Part shown: one piece after another, positions 50,035-58,589 of the stretch
How positions within the stretch are numbered: the first letter of the stretch is position 1
How the letters are laid out: each line of letters opens with the position of its first letter
NCBI GenBank assembly: GCA_964529415.1
Contig: CAZGWD010000012.1
Span: forward strand, 1-64,000
Source of the DNA: CAYMPH01 sp964529415
GTDB lineage: Bacteria > Spirochaetota > UBA4802 > UBA5550
Length of the DNA stretch: 64,000 bases
Direction: 5' to 3'
Position numbers and translations under genes: made by a program
The notes under the pieces: model-generated
What the model was told of the DNA's origin: nothing
Database searches by the model: none
What the model saw: only the letters and a program-made list of their open reading frames with translations

Positions 50035-51264
50035 TTATTTGTAAGATAATATTCGCTGTTCACCTTCAAGTTCCCTGTATTTATTAACATTGTGCGAAAC
50101 TTCAAGCGTACCAAGGTATTCGCCCTTTTCATTTCTGAGAGCGAAATACTCTATATGTATCATTTTACCTCCCATGTTTATCCAGAAAGGCGCGTGAGTC
50201 TGTTTACCTGTCTTGAAATCTTCGATTATTTTATCAACAATATGAGAGCTTGCAGGAGGATGGCATTGACGCACATCACGGTTCAGTATTGCACGGTTAC
50301 GCTGGAATATTCTTTCTGCACCCTGCGAGAAATATTTTACCTTGTCATCCCTGTCCACGAAAGTCATATCAAGAGGAAGAGTATTTAGTATGCTGAGAAG
50401 TTCCTCTGCAGAAAAACTTCCTGATGGAAGCTGTATATGGCTTCCGGTTTTCTGTATTTCATTAATTGAAGATTCTTCTACTCCATCCGGCTTCCATTTG
50501 ATAACCGGATCATAAAGACAGAAACCTATTTCAACAGACTGCTTGCTGATTTCATACCAGTCTGAATCAGTCAGCTTGTCAAGAGTCATTGGAAATAAAA
50601 TTTCCTCTTCTTTGGGAATCATGTCATTGACCCCTTTAACAGCAGGGTTAAATATCATTTCAGCAGATGCGAGAATTTCCTCTTTTGAAATATCAACTGT
50701 CTGTAGAATTTCAATGCTGCCTTTTATTAACTCGCGTATTTCATCGTGCTTGCCCCACATTACTTTCGGCGGACCTGTTATTCCCTGTTTTTCAAGATAT
50801 GGAAATATTAGATATTCCTTTCGCTGATAATGCTTATCTACATCAAGCAGATTATTAAATAATTCCCGGAGTTTTATTATCTGTTTTTTAATATCAGTAT
50901 CCGGCTCACGCTCAATTTCCAGAAATGCTTCAGATATTTTAGAAGTAACTTTTTTAAGTTCCCTGTTTTCATTAACCATAACATCAATTGGATGTCCTGC
51001 AGGGATTTTCTTGGATCCTGTGAGGTCAATATTGCCCTGCAATACAGAAGAATGTGCATCGCAGAGTTTTAAAACTTCAGATTCAGGAAGTCCTTCAGCA
51101 ATAAGTTCCTGCTCAACTTCTACAACTTCATTATAAGGAATCTGGCTTAAGCTTTGCAGCAATTCCTGCCTTACCTTTTCTTCCGAGCCACCATGGTGCA
51201 GCTTTAAAATAAGTTCCTTAAGTTTTTTTTTCCTGCTGTCTGAATTGTTTATTAATTCGCTCAT
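50035..51264 (-). CDS. DUF438-hemerythrin-PAS sensor-like protein
   Basis: About 409 residues: an N-terminal DUF438 helical domain (KELILKLHHGG, ~10-80), a hemerythrin-like domain (~85-245) with candidate ligands in DKHYQRKEYLIFPYLE, WGKHDEIRELI and PKEEEILFPM, and a C-terminal PAS domain (~285-400, LDMTFVDRDDKVKYFSQGAERIFQR then DVRQCHPP). It has no kinase or DNA-binding output, so it may pass a di-iron or ligand signal through protein contacts, probably with the DUF1858/DUF2249 partner. GAGGA correctly precedes the ATG at 51264, so an ATG 24 bases upstream was not used. Confidence 0.85.
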   Translation of the reverse strand: MSELINNSDSRKKKLKELILKLHHGGSEEKVRQELLQSLSQIPYNEVVEVEQELIAEGLPESEVLKLCDAHSSVLQGNIDLTGSKKIPAGHPIDVMVNENRELKKVTSKISEAFLEIEREPDTDIKKQIIKLRELFNNLLDVDKHYQRKEYLIFPYLEKQGITGPPKVMWGKHDEIRELIKGSIEILQTVDISKEEILASAEMIFNPAVKGVNDMIPKEEEILFPMTLDKLTDSDWYEISKQSVEIGFCLYDPVIKWKPDGVEESSINEIQKTGSHIQLPSGSFSAEELLSILNTLPLDMTFVDRDDKVKYFSQGAERIFQRNRAILNRDVRQCHPPASSHIVDKIIEDFKTGKQTHAPFWINMGGKMIHIEYFALRNEKGEYLGTLEVSHNVNKYRELEGEQRILSYK

Positions 51265-51504
51265 GTTTGCTTCCTCAAAATGATTCATTATTTTAAAATT
51301 AATAAGAATAATTGTAATCCCGTATTTTTATGCAGTTATTAGTTGATGTCAAATAGTTTTTAAAATTGTTTTATGCATCTATTTTTGTAATTCAATGGAT
51401 ATATTTCAGTATTTAGATTGACAATTTAAAAAAAGTAATATATAATTAATCATTGTTTTTTGTAAAAAAACAATTTTAAATTGAGTATATAGTTTATTAA
51501 TTTA

Positions 51505-51531
51505 TTGACAAATTTAAGCCCTTATCTTAAT
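51505..51531 (+). promoter_or_regulatory. Putative promoter of the ispE-tRNA-glmU-prs operon
   Basis: A perfect TTGACA (51505-51510) is followed by CTTAAT (51526-51531, four of six, 15-base spacer). It is close to the ispE start, giving a short leader. Confidence 0.35.
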
Positions 51532-51559
51532 TTTGCCATTCCATTTAAAACGGAGCGTC

Positions 51560-52477
51560 TTGATTAAATTAGCCAGAGCATATGCCAAGATAAACCTTTA
51601 TCTTGAGGTTTTAAACCGCAGAGATGATGGATATCACAATATTTTCAGTTTGATGGCATCTGTAGAAGCTTCTGATCTTTTAAAACTTGAAGAAATTGAA
51701 ATTGCCGGAAAAAATTCAGAGCCTGAAGTTTTTATTGATTGTTCGGGCGGAATAAACAGCGCGGAATTTAATCAGATTCCGGTTAAAAACAATCTTATTA
51801 CAAAAGCTGCAATTAACTATTTCAAAAAATCCGGCTTAAACGGAATAGCACATTTTCAGGTGGAGAAAAATCTTCCATCAGGAGCTGGTCTTGGCGGTGG
51901 CAGTTCGGATGCAGCAGCAGCACTTAATCTTTTAAATGATAATCTGGGGCTGCTTAATAAAATTGAACTGTATCAGGTGGCAGAGGAAACAGGCTCGGAT
52001 GTACCGTTCTGTATTGAGACTGGAGTTGCAATTTGCGAAGGCAGAGGCGAAATTATTGAAAGAGTAAACGGAACTCTGAGTTGCTGGATACTTCTCGTAA
52101 ATAATGGAATTCATATAAGCACAGCAGATGCATACGGATATTTTAAAAGACCAACAGACTATAAAGTTGATTTTGATAATATCGAAAAGAGAAAAGATGA
52201 ATTAAAAAATGGAATTATATCTAATAATATAAATAACTTTAAAAAATATCTAAAGAATGATTTTGAAGAAGCCGTAAAAACTAAATACCCTGAAATTGAA
52301 ATAATAAAAAAAGAACTGGCAGAACATGGCTCTGATTTTTCACAGATGACCGGTTCCGGTTCAACAGTATTCGGGATTTTCAATGAAAAAAGTACAGCTG
52401 AAAAAGCTGAAGTGTATTTCAGAACAAAATATAAAATGGTTTTTTTAACTAAATTTAAAGAAGGAAATATAAGCTGA
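51560..52477 (+). CDS. ispE: 4-diphosphocytidyl-2-C-methyl-D-erythritol kinase
   Basis: About 305 residues, a GHMP kinase of the methylerythritol phosphate route to isoprenoids. It shows AYAKINLYLEVLNRRDDGYH at the N-terminus (substrate Lys/His), the ATP loop PSGAGLGGGSSDAAAAL (~108-124), SDVPFCIETG and TGSGSTVFGIF near the C-terminus. The TTG at 51560 has CGGAG just upstream and matches family N-termini; a TTG at 51533 would only add nine residues. tRNA-Gln and glmU follow on the same strand. Confidence 0.94.
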   Translation: MIKLARAYAKINLYLEVLNRRDDGYHNIFSLMASVEASDLLKLEEIEIAGKNSEPEVFIDCSGGINSAEFNQIPVKNNLITKAAINYFKKSGLNGIAHFQVEKNLPSGAGLGGGSSDAAAALNLLNDNLGLLNKIELYQVAEETGSDVPFCIETGVAICEGRGEIIERVNGTLSCWILLVNNGIHISTADAYGYFKRPTDYKVDFDNIEKRKDELKNGIISNNINNFKKYLKNDFEEAVKTKYPEIEIIKKELAEHGSDFSQMTGSGSTVFGIFNEKSTAEKAEVYFRTKYKMVFLTKFKEGNIS

Positions 52478-52497
52478 TAAGTCAGTTTTATATAAAT

Positions 52498-52569
52498 TGA
52501 GGCGTCGCCAAGTGGTAAGGCATCGGGTTTTGGTCTCGACATCCCTAGGTTCGAATCCTAGCGCCTCAG
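52498..52569 (+). tRNA. tRNA-Gln (anticodon UUG)
   Basis: A 72-base cloverleaf. Acceptor arms TGAGGCG / CGCCTCA pair fully with discriminator G. The D arm is AAGTGGTAAGG. The anticodon stem TCGGG / CTCGA closes a loop with TTG at positions 34-36. The T arm CTAGG-TTCGAAT-CCTAG is perfect. CCA is not encoded. It sits in the 105-base gap between ispE and glmU, so it is probably excised from that mRNA. Confidence 0.97.
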
Positions 52570-52582
52570 ATAAAATCAAATA

Positions 52583-53323
52583 ATGATAAGAGATAATATA
52601 ACAGCAGTAGTTCTTGCAGGAGGTAAGGGAGTTCGGATGGAATCCGATCTTCCTAAAGTTCTGCATAAAATCAACAGCAGGCCTCTTATACTGCATGTTC
52701 TTGACAGCCTCAAAAAAGCCGGAATTCAAAGAATAATTACAGTTGTCGGATACAAAGGCGAGATGGTAACAGACTCAATTTCCGGATTGTCAGATTCAGT
52801 CATCCAGAAAGAACAGCTCGGAACCGGACATGCTGTAATGCAGGCTGAAAAGCTGCTTTCGGATTTTGAAGGGAATGTAGTGGTTGCTTGCGGCGATGTT
52901 CCTCTTATCAGGCCGGAAACTTTTATTAATCTTATTCAGGAAACAAAAGAAGAAAAAGTAAAAGCAGCAGTTCTTACAATGAAGCTTGAAAATCCGACAG
53001 GATATGGAAGAATTTTAAAAGATTCAAACGGAAATTTTCAGCGGATTGTTGAAGAAAAGGATTCGGATTCAGAACAGAAAAAAATTCAGGAAGTTAACAC
53101 AGGCACATATGTGTTTAACAGCCAATATTTGTTTGATGGCCTTAAGCAGATAGATACAAACAATGCGCAGGGTGAATATTATCTGCCCGATGCTTTGAAT
53201 TATATAATTAAATCCGGTTATATTGTTAAAACCCTGCTTCTTGAAAATCCTGTTGAAGGAAGCGGAATCAATAATAAAAGTGAACTCGCAGCTCTTGAAA
53301 GTATAGTTAATTCAGGATATTAA
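52583..53323 (+). CDS. glmU: UDP-N-acetylglucosamine pyrophosphorylase-type nucleotidyltransferase (short GlmU)
   Basis: A 246-residue enzyme equal to the N-terminal half of bifunctional GlmU. It shows the nucleotide loop VVLAGGKGVRMESDLPKVLH (~9-28), QLGTGHAVMQA, CGDVPLI (metal Asp), NPTGYGRIL, EVNTGTYVF and AQGEYYLPDAL. The left-handed beta-helix acetyltransferase half (~200 further residues) is absent, so glucosamine-1-phosphate must be acetylated elsewhere, or the true substrate differs. It begins 14 bases after the tRNA and precedes prs by 22 bases. There is no trace of a frameshift; the stop is followed directly by the prs leader. Confidence 0.85.
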   Translation: MIRDNITAVVLAGGKGVRMESDLPKVLHKINSRPLILHVLDSLKKAGIQRIITVVGYKGEMVTDSISGLSDSVIQKEQLGTGHAVMQAEKLLSDFEGNVVVACGDVPLIRPETFINLIQETKEEKVKAAVLTMKLENPTGYGRILKDSNGNFQRIVEEKDSDSEQKKIQEVNTGTYVFNSQYLFDGLKQIDTNNAQGEYYLPDALNYIIKSGYIVKTLLLENPVEGSGINNKSELAALESIVNSGY

Positions 53324-53345
53324 AAAATAAATACTTGGATATTGT

Positions 53346-54287
53346 ATGAATCGTAATTTAAAAATATTTGCCGGATCATCCAACCCTGTTCTTGCAGGGA
53401 AAATTGCAGAACACCTCGGGATTGAATTATCCGTTGTTGAGCTGAAAAGATTTAAAGACGGCGAGATCTCTGTTAAGCTGCATGAAAATGTGCGCGAAAG
53501 CGATGTATTCATTATTCAGTCAACATGCAATCCTGCAAATGATAATATCATGGAACTGCTTCTGATGGTTGATGCTGCATTCAGAGCGTCTGCTAAAAGA
53601 ATTACAGCAGTTATTCCATATTTCGGGTACGCAAGACAGGACCGGAAAGTTGAGCCGAGAGTTCCAATTTCTGCAAAGGTTGTAGCAAACATTATGCATG
53701 TAGCCGGAACAAACAGGCTTCTGACAATTGACCTTCATGCTGACCAGATCCAGGGTTTTTTTGACATTCCTGTTGATAATCTTTATGCAGCTCCTATACT
53801 GATTGAATATTTAAAAAGCTTAAATATAAAAAATGCAGTTGTAGTTTCTCCGGATTCCGGCGGAGCGGACAGAGCGCGATATCTTGCCAAGAATATAAAT
53901 GCCACACTTGCAATTATCGACAAAAGAAGACCTGAAGCAAATATAGCTGAAGTTGCTCATGTAATCGGTGATGTTAATAATAAAAATTGCATACTTATTG
54001 ATGATATGGTGGATACAGGCGGATCAATTTCAAAAGGCGCAGGAGCTTTACGCGAAAAGGGAGCAAAAGACGTATATTGTCTCTTCAGTCATCCTGTTTT
54101 ATCCGCAGATGCTTCGGACAAGCTTAAGGCTGCTGATTTCAAGGAAATAATTTTCACAGACACAATTCCGCTTCCTGAGAATAAAAAACTCGGTAATATG
54201 AAAGTTTTATCAGTAGCTCATCTGGTTGCTGAAGCTATAAGAAGAATACATAATGGAGAATCTGTAAGTTCTCTTTTTCATAATTGA
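53346..54287 (+). CDS. prs: Ribose-phosphate pyrophosphokinase
   Basis: A 313-residue class I PRPP synthase. It shows the ATP-binding FGYARQDRK flexible loop (~96-104), the catalytic/metal segment TIDLHADQIQGFFDIPVDNL and the ribose-phosphate loop CILIDDMVDTGGSI (~217-230). It supplies PRPP for nucleotide, His (hisG at 24963) and NAD (nadC at 32797) synthesis. It is complete and of typical length. Confidence 0.97.
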   Translation: MNRNLKIFAGSSNPVLAGKIAEHLGIELSVVELKRFKDGEISVKLHENVRESDVFIIQSTCNPANDNIMELLLMVDAAFRASAKRITAVIPYFGYARQDRKVEPRVPISAKVVANIMHVAGTNRLLTIDLHADQIQGFFDIPVDNLYAAPILIEYLKSLNIKNAVVVSPDSGGADRARYLAKNINATLAIIDKRRPEANIAEVAHVIGDVNNKNCILIDDMVDTGGSISKGAGALREKGAKDVYCLFSHPVLSADASDKLKAADFKEIIFTDTIPLPENKKLGNMKVLSVAHLVAEAIRRIHNGESVSSLFHN

Positions 54288-54318
54288 AATAATAAATAAT
54301 TAACAGAGGTTGATATCA

Positions 54319-54951
54319 ATGGAACAGAAAAATTTAAGCGCAGAAATTAGAAAAGAAACAGGGAAAAACGAAAATAACAGATTGAGACAAGCTGGTTTTA
54401 TTCCTGCTATATTGTACGCACACGGTAAAGCTGAATCTTTAAAAATTCCTAAAAAAGAATTTAATAAAATATTTAAAGGGCATATTTCTGAGAGCGTTAT
54501 TCTAAATGTCAATATAGCCGGCGGTTCAACTGAAATGGCTTATATTAAAGATTATCAGAAAGAACCTGTTTCCGGTGAAATCTCTCATCTTGATTTGTAT
54601 AAAGTTTTTAAGGATGAGAAAATCAGAACTAAAGTTGAAGTTCATTTATCCGGTGTGGCTAAAGGAATAAAAATGGGCGGTGTTCTTGAAATTTATGACA
54701 GATTTCTTGAAATCGAATGTTTTCCAATGGATCTTCCTGAAAAAATTGAAGTTGATGTAACAAATTTACTGTTAAATGAAACAATACATGCTGAAGATCT
54801 GAAGCTTGGGGAAAAAATAAAAATTTTAACATCTCCTAAAACAATGATAGCTGCTGTTCATGAGCCTAAAGCTGTTGAAGAAACTGCTCCGGCTGAAGCA
54901 GAAGCAGCCGCAGAACCGGCAGCAGCTAAAGAAGCTGAAGATAAAAAATAA
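54319..54951 (+). CDS. rplY: Large-subunit ribosomal protein bL25, long CTC form
   Basis: About 210 residues: the N-terminal L25 domain that binds 5S rRNA (~1-95, RKETGKNENNRLRQAGFIPAILYAHGK) and a C-terminal TL5/CTC beta domain (~96-185), then an Ala/Glu-rich tail (~190-210). AGAGG precedes the ATG at 54319; an in-frame TTG nine bases upstream is unlikely. As in many bacteria, pth follows directly. Confidence 0.95.
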   Translation: MEQKNLSAEIRKETGKNENNRLRQAGFIPAILYAHGKAESLKIPKKEFNKIFKGHISESVILNVNIAGGSTEMAYIKDYQKEPVSGEISHLDLYKVFKDEKIRTKVEVHLSGVAKGIKMGGVLEIYDRFLEIECFPMDLPEKIEVDVTNLLLNETIHAEDLKLGEKIKILTSPKTMIAAVHEPKAVEETAPAEAEAAAEPAAAKEAEDKK

Positions 54952-54996
54952 TTTTTTTATCCGTTACGGAATTAAATATATGGGGGTGAAGGCTGC

Positions 54997-55626
54997 TTGA
55001 AACTCATAGTAGGTTTTGGCAACCCGGGCGAGAAATTCGCCAACAACAGGCAGAACATCGGATTCAAGGTCATCGATATAATCGGTAATAACGAAAATAT
55101 CGAGGTCAAGATAAAAAAGAAAAAGTCTCTCATCGGCAGAGGGACAATATACGATTCCGATGTTGTTCTGCTTAAGCCGCAAACCTTCGTGAATCTTATA
55201 GGCGAATCTGTTTTATATATTGCCTCTTTCCTGAGAATTCATGTCAGTGATATATTCTGCATTGTAGAAGATTCAGATCTTGCTCTTGGCGAGATGCGTG
55301 TTGATTATGTTTATTCAAATCTGAAACACGAGGGCGTTGATTCCATGATTAAAGCCCTTAAATCTGATAAATTTGCAAAAATAAGAGTAGGAATCGGTAA
55401 ACCGCCTGAAGGTATGAGCATGATGAAATATCTATTACAGGATTTTACTTTTGCTGAAAATATGATTCTGATTGATGTACTTAATAAAAGTGAAAAAGTT
55501 GCGAAAATGCTTATAAATCATCCGGTTCATGAGGTTCAGGAAAAATTCAATCCTGAAGGTGCGCCGAAAATCAAGAAAAGACAGATTAAGAAAATCCACA
55601 TAGACCATAAAAAACTTAAAAAATAA
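54997..55626 (+). CDS. pth: Peptidyl-tRNA hydrolase homologue lacking key catalytic residues
   Basis: A 209-residue protein with the full Pth fold: VGFGNPGEKFANNRQNIGF at the start, KPQTFVNLIGESV (~60-72), FCIVEDSDLALGEMR (~87-101) and KHEGVDSMI. Against E. coli Pth the catalytic His20 is Gln19, Met67 is Val65, His92-Asp93 is Val90-Glu91 and Asn114 is Glu112; Asn68 (Asn66) and His113 (His111) remain. The last ~20 residues are an extra Lys-rich tail. Pth normally recycles peptidyl-tRNA and is essential, so this copy may be inactive, altered in chemistry or a tRNA/ribosome-binding paralogue. The TTG start has a GGGGG-type ribosome site and follows rplY by 45 bases. Confidence 0.85.
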   Translation: MKLIVGFGNPGEKFANNRQNIGFKVIDIIGNNENIEVKIKKKKSLIGRGTIYDSDVVLLKPQTFVNLIGESVLYIASFLRIHVSDIFCIVEDSDLALGEMRVDYVYSNLKHEGVDSMIKALKSDKFAKIRVGIGKPPEGMSMMKYLLQDFTFAENMILIDVLNKSEKVAKMLINHPVHEVQEKFNPEGAPKIKKRQIKKIHIDHKKLKK

Positions 55627-55808
55627 TAAAATTAATATTTGAGTTTGCTTTTTAATTGGTTTATGTCTCTTAAATATAATAATTTTAATAATTATTTTCT
55701 ATTAATAAATTCCCCCTTACTTAATTTTTCTTGACTTAATCTATTTGCAGTGAAATAATCTACATTAATTCAGTATTTTTACTACATAATTTTTAAGGGA
55801 GTTTTGAT

Positions 55809-56513
55809 ATGATCAAATGGATGTGGAATTTAACAATAATATTATTTGCAGTTTTTATTGCAGCACCTGCAATTCCGCAGGAGAGATACAATCCTCTGTA
55901 TCAGCCTCTTCCTGTTGTTAAAAGGCTGAGTTATGAAAATTTCAGAAATATAAAGCTTTTATCCGCTTCGATTATGAATTACGGCGGCGGCGAAGCTGAG
56001 CTGGAAAAACTTGTTGATCAGTATGCTGAAGCAACAGCTCTATATTTTCAGAGCAAAATTCCTGATGCTGCTCAGAAATTCACAGAAAATGAAAGAGCTA
56101 TATTAAAAATGGCACAGGACCTTGCAAAAAAATACAAACAGGATTCTGATGCATTGTTTACACAGGCAATGAAAATACACGTTAAGGCTTCTGTACAAAG
56201 ATCTTTTGACGGTAAAAAACCGAATGAGCATACAGAAATGTTTATGCAGCATGGAAAATTTGCGTCAGAAAAAGCAGCAGACTATTACGACAGATATATA
56301 AATGCTGTAGTAGCCCCTCCAAGAGAATTGATTACTTCAATATATTATTACAGAGAATTAAAAAGATCTATTTTTAATGTTTATACTCATATGGAATACA
56401 ATAAGGATAAAAAGAAGAATGATGAAATGAGAGATCAAATGCTTTCTAAATATAAAAAAGACATGGATGATAATAATAATAAAGTATCAAAATCAATGGA
56501 TAAACAGAATTAG
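55809..56513 (+). CDS. Exported hypothetical helical protein
   Basis: A 234-residue protein with a signal peptide (MIKWMWNLTIILFAVFIAAPAIPQE) and a mature part rich in charged helices (coiled-coil-like from ~75 to 130 and ~190 to 234). GGGAG precedes the ATG. A Pro-rich stretch follows the cleavage site (YNPLYQPLPVV). No family recognised. It is monocistronic, with its own terminator, so probably an abundant periplasmic or envelope protein. Confidence 0.72.
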   Translation: MIKWMWNLTIILFAVFIAAPAIPQERYNPLYQPLPVVKRLSYENFRNIKLLSASIMNYGGGEAELEKLVDQYAEATALYFQSKIPDAAQKFTENERAILKMAQDLAKKYKQDSDALFTQAMKIHVKASVQRSFDGKKPNEHTEMFMQHGKFASEKAADYYDRYINAVVAPPRELITSIYYYRELKRSIFNVYTHMEYNKDKKKNDEMRDQMLSKYKKDMDDNNNKVSKSMDKQN

Positions 56514-56546
56514 TTTTCAATAAATCATTTATTATAAAAATAATAT

Positions 56547-56577
56547 AAAAATAGACCCATTAAGGTCTATTTTTTTT
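56547..56577 (+). terminator. Rho-independent terminator
   Basis: An ATAGACC / GGTCTAT stem (extended by A/T pairs) with a CATTAA loop runs into eight Ts, 34 bases past the stop of the exported protein gene. Confidence 0.88.
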
Positions 56578-56632
56578 AATAATCTCTTTTAGACCTGACT
56601 CCCTGCAGCTTTCGGAGGGGTTCTTCATTACA

Positions 56633-57484
56633 TTATTTTTTATTCGGTATTTCTTTTAAACTGTCTTTATCTCCGTAATTGGGAAATTTTTTCAAAGCAT
56701 TATCTTTTTTTAAAACCCGAAGGGCAAGGATTCTTATCTCACCGTTCCTGTCTGTTAAAAATTCGATGGTTTTTTCCATAACTTTATTATCCAGCTTGTA
56801 TCCTTCAAGAGCTGTCAAAACAGCTCTAATTAAATTTATTTTGGTATCATTTTTTTTATTTAAGAATACTGTTTTTATTGTTTCATACAGCTTTTCATCT
56901 TTTATTTTTAAATTAAGCAAAGCAGTAATTTTAACACTTTCGTTTTGATCGTTTATAGCGGTTATAATTACAGGTATATATTCATTGTTGAATGTCATAT
57001 CAAGATAAAGAAGGCCTTTAATGGACGATTCTCTTATCAGCCAGTCTTCGCTTTTCAGGCCTTTTAGAAAAACCGGAATATTTTCAGAATTTTTAAATAA
57101 TGATAATGCCTGGATTGCATACCATCTAATATTGCTGTTTTTGTCATCCATTGCAAGGACTGTCAGCATTTCCATTGCTTCAGGATATTTTAAAACTGAA
57201 AGTCCTTTTATTGATTCAATAATAACAGCTTCATGGGAGTCGGATGTGGCTTTTATCAGCAAATTGAGGATTACCTCCTCAGTAAGATCACTGTCATAAC
57301 CCTGGGAAATATGTTTTGATATTTCTTTTATAGCTTTTAATCTTTCCTGCCAGTTTGTAGAATTTAAACCGGATGAGATTGATTTAATATTATCCTGCCC
57401 ATCTTTGTCCGACTTGAAAATTATTTTTTTCGCACAGCCGAACGATAAAAGAGTTATTGATAATATGATTATTATTTTTTTCAA
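56633..57484 (-). CDS. HEAT-repeat lipoprotein
   Basis: A 283-residue lipoprotein (lipobox LSFGC at ~13-17). The mature part consists of six or so HEAT-like helical repeats, for example WQERLKAIKEI, NIRWYAIQALSLF, WLIRESSIKGLLYL, ESVKITALLNL and GEIRILALRVLKK. Such arrays act as protein-binding scaffolds. The only start that keeps the signal peptide is TTG at 57484, with no clear ribosome site. Partner unknown. It is divergent from the epimerase gene at 57654. Confidence 0.82.
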   Translation of the reverse strand: MKKIIIILSITLLSFGCAKKIIFKSDKDGQDNIKSISSGLNSTNWQERLKAIKEISKHISQGYDSDLTEEVILNLLIKATSDSHEAVIIESIKGLSVLKYPEAMEMLTVLAMDDKNSNIRWYAIQALSLFKNSENIPVFLKGLKSEDWLIRESSIKGLLYLDMTFNNEYIPVIITAINDQNESVKITALLNLKIKDEKLYETIKTVFLNKKNDTKINLIRAVLTALEGYKLDNKVMEKTIEFLTDRNGEIRILALRVLKKDNALKKFPNYGDKDSLKEIPNKK

Positions 57485-57571
57485 TTTGATTTATTTTTAA
57501 ATATTTTATTTAACATCTGATATAAATATGTGCAGCAGTTGGCCATTATACAAGCAAATTTTAAATTTTAA

Positions 57572-57627
57572 CTAATTTATTTATTTCTTGTATTTTGGAT
57601 CAACATAGTTGTAAATAAATAAATTAG
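57572..57627. promoter_or_regulatory. Perfect 15-base inverted repeat between divergent genes
   Basis: CTAATTTATTTATTT (57572-57586) and AAATAAATAAATTAG (57613-57627) are exact reverse complements with 26 bases between. The right arm ends 26 bases before the epimerase start. Apart from the terminal C-G pair the arms are pure A/T. It could be an operator, a cruciform or a leader hairpin. Confidence 0.4.
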
Positions 57628-57653
57628 ATAATGGATAATGGAAAAAAGGTTAT

Positions 57654-58589
57654 ATGGGCAAAAGAGTAATTATTGCAGGCGGAACAGGCTTTATCGGACG
57701 GGCTCTGATAAAAGAACTTATTCGATTGAAATATGAAGTTGTTGTTTTAACGAGAAATATAGAAAAAGGGAAATTATATTTCGGGAATACTGCTGTAATT
57801 GAAAAATGGGATGGTGCAACATCCGGAGGGTGGGGGCATCATGCAGAAGATTCTTTCGCTATTATCAATCTTGCCGGTGAGAGTGTTGCAAATTGGCCGT
57901 GGAATCAGAAGGCGAAAGAAAAAATAATCAGCAGCAGAATTAACTCAGTCCGTTCCATCAATCAGGCTGTTGATGAAGCGATAAGAAAACCAGAGGTTTT
58001 AATTCTTGGTACTGCAATTGGTTTTTATGGAGCGATCAATGAAAAAATATTTTACAATGAAAAATCTCCAAAAGGAACAGGTTTTCTTCCGGAAGTTGTT
58101 AAATTGTGGGAAGATGAGTTTATAAATTTTAAAAATGAAAAGATTAGAAAAGTTATACTCAGAACAGGAGTTGTTCTTGGTTTAGATGACGGGATGCTTT
58201 CTAAGTTATATAAATCTTTCAGATTTTTTTCAGGAGGCCATTTCGGAAACGGCAATCAGGGTGTTTCTTGGATACATGAGAAGGATGAGGTAAACAGTAT
58301 TATTTTTTTAATGGAAAATTTATCATTGAACGGAGTATTTAATCTTACTGCTCCGAATCCTGTATCAGCCGGAGAATTTTCAAAAGCTATTGGAAAAGTA
58401 ATGAACAGGCCGTCGTGGCTTCATCTTCCATCTTTTTTTATTAAACTGGTTTTCGGCCAGATGGGTGAAGAAGTTTTACTAAACGGTTTATATGTTCTTC
58501 CTGAGAGATTAATTAAAGCAGAATTTAAATTCCAGTTTCCTCATATTGACAATGCAATAAGAGATGTGATTAAAGGAAATTCAAATTGA
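57654..58589 (+). CDS. TIGR01777-family epimerase/NAD-binding protein (YfcH-like)
   Basis: A 311-residue extended short-chain dehydrogenase fold. It shows nucleotide-binding GGTGFIGRALIKEL (~9-22), INLAGESVANWPWN, TAIGFYG, LRTGVVLG and SWIHEKDEV, the pattern of the TIGR01777 (YfcH/SulA) family, whose substrate is unknown. The C-terminal DUF1731-type segment (RPSWLHLPSFFIKLVFGQMGEEVLLNGLYVLPERL) is present. Its stop overlaps the start of the cupin-like gene. Confidence 0.9.
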   Translation: MGKRVIIAGGTGFIGRALIKELIRLKYEVVVLTRNIEKGKLYFGNTAVIEKWDGATSGGWGHHAEDSFAIINLAGESVANWPWNQKAKEKIISSRINSVRSINQAVDEAIRKPEVLILGTAIGFYGAINEKIFYNEKSPKGTGFLPEVVKLWEDEFINFKNEKIRKVILRTGVVLGLDDGMLSKLYKSFRFFSGGHFGNGNQGVSWIHEKDEVNSIIFLMENLSLNGVFNLTAPNPVSAGEFSKAIGKVMNRPSWLHLPSFFIKLVFGQMGEEVLLNGLYVLPERLIKAEFKFQFPHIDNAIRDVIKGNSN

